Assembly (NCBI GenBank): GCA_025766275.1
Contig: JAFKAC010000036.1
Coordinates: 248,001 to 312,000, forward strand
Length of the DNA stretch: 64,000 nucleotides
Source: Lactarius indigo
Lineage: Eukaryota; Basidiomycota; Agaricomycetes; Russulales; Russulaceae
Reading direction: 5' to 3'
Shown piece after piece: positions 59,899 to 64,000 of this stretch. Within the stretch, counting starts at the first letter, position 1, and the number at the start of each line of letters is the position of its first letter. The notes under the pieces were generated by a model. The model was not told the origin of the DNA, searched no databases, and was given only the letters and a program-made list of their open reading frames with translations. A program made the position numbers and the translations under genes.

Positions 59899-61623
59899 TG
59901 TCTGAGTGGGAAGAAGGAAGCCGCGTTGCCTGTGTGAGCCTCTTAGACTGCGACAGTAAGATGGCTGTGCGTCCCCTGTCCCTGGAAGGAATGGTATTAC
60001 GTGATATGTCCAATTAATAAGCCTTCTGTTCCATCCTCCGAGCACAGGATGGGGCAGAAAGGTACGGATTCGAGATTGGAGTTACTACGTAACTGCTGTG
60101 GGTTGTCCAGTAAAGTTGTGCAGAGCAGGTGAGGAAGTGAAAAATCAAAAAACCCGACTCAGGACTCTCGGCCCGGTGAGCAAATTTCATCTCAACTCAC
60201 ATCCTCATACTAAGGTAGTCAGTCCACTGCGGGTTCACAGAGTTCGCATCCCATAGCGGATCAACTTTCTGTGACCCGAGGGCATGGCCACTGCATCTGC
60301 TCGCTCTGACACCTGCCAGTGCCAACCAAATAAGGAAGCTGAGGGCTGAGTTGGAGTCCGTTTGACGTTGTTCTTGGCTATGATATATACTACAGTAATT
60401 CCACCCCAATTTCCGCCACTTGATAGCCCGGTTGATTGATGGTCAATTATGATACACAGCACTTTAGACGAAAAAAGGTAGTACTACTTGGTGCTCCGGT
60501 GTCACGTCTGACGATGCATGCCAGAGATTCGTCGCGCGCCGCGTTCGAGCAAGTGGAACTCGAACCGGCCCTGGGGACGGCGTTTGATCTGCTCCGAACG
60601 AGGGAACGCATGGTCATCGTCAGTCTTGTCGCGAAGTCATCTCGAGCGTCCGAATCCGAGCTGGTGGAAGACTAGTCATTAGTCGCAGCAAATCCAATCA
60701 ATGCAATACGTTCACCAAGCATCTAGAATCCAGTAAGCCTTCATATACCGTAGGAACCTTCCACAGAGAGCCAGGGAAAAAGACCCTACCGCATCTGCAA
60801 CCCAGTGGGGAAGTGGGGAGTGCTCGATGGGTACACTACTGCCTGGGAATACTCCTAAGATGGCTGCTGTTGAGGTAGCCGTTGCCCAGTTCCACCCGCC
60901 TGTCGCGACATTGGGAACATGTCCTCAAAGTGTGGTACCTTTTCCACCCGAAATCAGTTGCATATATCGGAGTTAGAGGAGAAGGTGCCTTGGGACCCAT
61001 ACAGTACTAGTACGGCTAGCGGACCTGGACCTTTCCCAGAAGAGAGCAAGCGAGAACTCCAATGCCAGTGACGAGATGTGCCGAATTTCAGCACTGGTGA
61101 GCAGACTATTCGAAATGGCTGCTTCTATGGATAAGATTGATTTTGCTGCCCGAGGTCGTAGCATAGGTCTTTGCCCTCATATTGTAATACCACTTTTACA
61201 GCCCTTTAAGCTCTTCAGCAGGCACTGGGCTGGGCCACTGGCAGCAAGCATGAGGCGCATTGTTTGTTTAGTTACCGAGACATATCTGACAACCTGCCAG
61301 TGAGTGCGCCACTCATACCAAGACTCTTGCCAAGACTCATACTGTAACCTTGCCTATAATAGCACTGGCACTGCACTGCAAGACAAAGAAGAAACAAAAT
61401 GAAAGTTGGATGAAAATGCACTGCACGGCCGAAGTCAGGTGCTAGACGAAACGAGGGGGAGCGCCGCTGATTCGAGACGATGGAGTGTGCTAAACTATTC
61501 TACACTGACAGTACCACTAAGCAGGCGAAATCGACTCGGACGTTCTCCGCTGTTGCACGCACGTGAGGAAAACCCTCACGTGTTTGAATACGACAAACAC
61601 GCTCAGGCTAGCCAAGTTTCACG
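59899..61623. other. No recognisable gene
   Basis: Short frames only. The array ends here: no RhoGAP, companion or membrane-protein similarity was seen. Includes the upstream region of the F-box gene. Confidence 0.45.
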
Positions 61624-63468
61624 ATGTCAAGTGCACCGAGCTGGAAGAAATTGTGCATGGAAGGTAGAAAGAACTTCCGGCGTCAAGACATCGACGGGGC
61701 GCTTAAGTCCTTTGACGAGGTAAACGGCGCTTTTCTCTTCTTTCCCTGAACGAGTTCGTGATCTCTTACAGGCCATCCGCCTTGCTAACGACAAATCCTA
61801 CGTGCCATACGACACTCGTGCGGACGCCTACGAAAAGCTGAATTGCTTCAATTATGCACTGCGTGACGCGAAGAAGATCATCGACATAGCCCCCAGGCAG
61901 TGGCAAGGCTACTTTCGCTCCGCTCGTCTCTTAGCTGCCCTTGGCCAATTCGAAGCTGCGTTACCAATATGTTCACAGGCACTGCTGCACCTCGATCATG
62001 GCCCAAAGTACGAGTCTCATCGGCGCGAACTTACGGAACTGCGTCGGCGTCTAGAAGCGCAGCCGCCCAAGTGCCACGTCTTGGGTGTGCCCGTCGAGCT
62101 ACTCTTGGCGATATTCAAAAATTCGAGCAATCCCGTCGTCATCTCCCATGTATGCCGCCGATGGCGCGAGGTCCGCGCATTCAAACCCTACACTTTGGCG
62201 TTCCTTGGTGCTCACGGCGCCGCCGGAGAAGGCCCTTCGCGAGATCCAAGAATGGGACGAACGGTCCCGTGGGCAGATCGTAGAGCTCAGTATCCGTGAA
62301 TCGCTTGCCGAAGCCCTCTTCCCGTCCCGTGTGTTTGACCCAAGGATCATCCTGATGATTGCGCGATTGTACACCGAGATTGTCGCCACGCTTCGGCACC
62401 TGGGTTTGACGAAACTCAAAGAATTCCATATCGAGGACCTGTATGCCGAGTCGTTCTTGTCCGCACTGGGCGACGGTACGAGATTCGTCCACCAGCAACT
62501 GGAAACCCTCTCTACATCGAATCCATCTCCCTGGGAGCAAGCCTTGGGACGTACTGCCTACAACAAACTGCCGTGGGAAAACCTGCGCGTTCTCAGCATC
62601 AACAGTGGGCGGTGTTGCTGGGAGGAGTTGTCAACGTCCATGCGCCATCTTACGTCCTTCGAGTACAAGGTCCACTACCATGAAGATTACGACGGTTTTC
62701 ACCTTTTCCATCAGTTCTTGAAAGCCAATGCCGGTCTTGAAAAGCTCGTCATCGAAATGGTCATAGACTTTCCAGGGGCCCCAAACTACCCACATTCTTT
62801 CCCTGCACCCCGAGAATCACTGACGTTGGCTCATCTTCACCATCTCGAGTTAAAGGGAACTCTCCCTTTTTATATCGAAAGCGGAAAAAAATTTCGTCTT
62901 CCCTCGCTCCGGATACTACGTATAACATGGTTCGAAGATGCGGCACAGATGTTGTCCAAACTTATGGAGGACAAAGGGACCTCCTTCGCGGGGCTCGTCG
63001 AGCTTACCACCTGAGCCCGTCTCCTTGGGCGGCAGGTCCTCATTTCGCTGTTACACAGAGCTCCCAAACTGGAAATTTTGAAGTGCTCTGACCTCGATAG
63101 CGTCGTTGCGGCGTCCTTGACGAAGCCCTGTACGGCGTTACTGAGGGACCCGGCATCCGAAGACCCCAAACTCGTTCCTACGATGCTACCCATTCTGTGC
63201 CCCGCCCTCAGCATGCTCGACCTTTCTCGGTCTTCCAGGTTAAAGACCGACCCAGTCATGCAGATAGTCAAAGTTGAGGATCGTTCTGGCAGCATCACAG
63301 GACGGTGGGAGATACCAGCTACCTGGGGAGGACGGTGATCGAGGCGTTTCGTGCATTCGGGCTCTCAACGTTGATGGATGCCCTCAAATTGAGGCAGAGA
63401 TGCTCCCCTGGTTCCAGGAGAATGTGCCAGAGTTTAGCTGTCGTTATGACGTGAAGCGAAAGAGGTGA
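61624..63468 (+). CDS. F-box protein with N-terminal TPRs, frame interrupted
   Basis: Likely substrate receptor of an SCF ubiquitin ligase. The start MSSAPSWKKLCMEGRKNFRR opens a TPR segment joined across the intron 61720-61771 to AIRLANDKSYVPYDTRADAY and YALRDAKKIIDIAPRQWQG. The F-box follows: VLGVPVELLLAIFK, VISHVCRRWREV. A long leucine-rich-like substrate region comes next (PTLWRSLVLTAPPEKALREI, then LGLTKLKEFHIEDLYAESFL, HLHHLELKGTLPFYIES), ending CRYDVKRKR. Breaks: one extra base after WREV (about 62173) moves to the 62085-63014 frame, an in-frame TGA follows VELTT (63012), and a further shift lies near 63272. A pseudogene or a combination of errors is possible. Domain order is typical of Agaricomycete F-box proteins. 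Confidence 0.75.
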
Positions 63469-63473
63469 TGTTA

Positions 63474-63714
63474 CAGCAGTTTTCATATCGATAGAGCGCT
63501 TTTCCAAAAAAAAAACAAAAAAAAAAAAAAAAAAGCGTTGATTGGGCGTGATTTCGGGGACCCCAGGCGGCGTCGAGGCTTACCGGCGCTTACCACTGGC
63601 TTACCGGGGTTTTTTTTTCTGATCAGATCTCGTATAATTACCGTAGTTATCTTCATTGCCCGCTCTGATCAATTTTTATTTTGGAAAAACGCTCTATTGA
63701 TATGAAAACCGCTG
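63474..63714. mobile_element. MITE with 36-bp terminal inverted repeats and TA target duplication
   Basis: Left end CAGCAGTTTTCATATCGATA (63474 onward, continuing to 63509) is matched by the inverted right end 63679-63714 with few mismatches. TA flanks both ends (63472-63473 and 63715-63716), as in Tc1/mariner-type elements. The element is 241 bp, non-coding, and contains a long A tract at about 63505-63534. It lies six bases behind the F-box stop codon, so it probably forms part of that transcript's 3' UTR. Confidence 0.85.
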
Positions 63715-63716
63715 TA

Positions 63717-64000
63717 ATGTCGTTGGAGCATTAATAGCGCAGTCGCTAGTAGCCCGAAACGAAAACATCGCTCAATAAGTTCTTGCTTGATCGTACTTGC
63801 TCGAGGGGTGACGATGCTTTCGTTTTCGTCTCGTTTTGGGGGGAGACGATGTTCTTATGTCCGAACAAAGGCGCCCTAGCGATCTGCGACAAGACCTGTC
63901 TATCCATGCGCCGAAGTCACTGAAGTAAGTTTTAAAAAACAGATAGGGATTACTCCCGCGGCTTTGGGGGGAGGGGTTATAAAAACGGTCCCGCCCATGA
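63717..64000. other. Window edge, no gene seen
   Basis: A tataaaaa string lies at 63978-63985 with an ATG at 63997, too close together to be a convincing promoter-start pair. A gene may begin beyond the window. Confidence 0.3.

Overview
The window is nuclear DNA of a basidiomycete fungus, most likely an Agaricomycete. Genes are cut by many short introns (about 45-70 nt, GT..AG). The protein families present are typical of that group: a Zn2-Cys6 regulator with a C-terminal zinc cluster, an F-box protein with N-terminal TPRs, a Goodbye-NACHT-ankyrin STAND receptor, and Ty3/gypsy gag. I saw no tRNA, rRNA or CRISPR array.

Layout. 0.3-16.2 kb is ordinary single-copy territory: a broken-looking MLRQ/B12D-type complex I accessory subunit (-), a Zn2-Cys6 factor (-), about 6 kb with no recognisable gene, a long disordered/coiled-coil protein (-), and a divergently transcribed isochorismatase-fold hydrolase (+). 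16.5-59.9 kb is a tandem array of seven F-BAR/RhoGAP-type genes, here C1 to C7, all on the minus strand. Within the array an associated unit has been copied several times: the RhoGAP gene, a decayed plus-strand companion sequence, and a minus-strand multi-pass membrane protein. The membrane-protein copies are a short relic (24.3 kb), a pseudogene (35.8-37.1 kb) and one nearly complete gene (48.3-50.7 kb). A truncated LTR-gag remnant (32.2-33.8 kb) and a large NLR-like receptor gene (37.7-43.6 kb) lie inside the array. 61.6-63.5 kb holds an F-box gene with a MITE directly behind its stop codon.

Main points. (1) Seven F-BAR/RhoGAP paralogues lie in one block, and none has an arginine codon at the arginine-finger position (I-Y-R is I-Y-S, I-Y-L or I-Y-T, immediately before an intron). 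They look like pseudo-GAPs. (2) C5 is a mosaic: its body is nearly identical to C3 but its tail is of the C4 type. (3) The receptor gene appears to join an uncharacterised basidiomycete domain in frame to Goodbye-NACHT-ankyrin, and its ankyrin block is an almost homogeneous 198-bp two-repeat unit. (4) Many otherwise conserved frames are broken by single extra bases. This fits insertion errors in an unpolished long-read consensus as well as it fits gene decay, so pseudogene calls need care.
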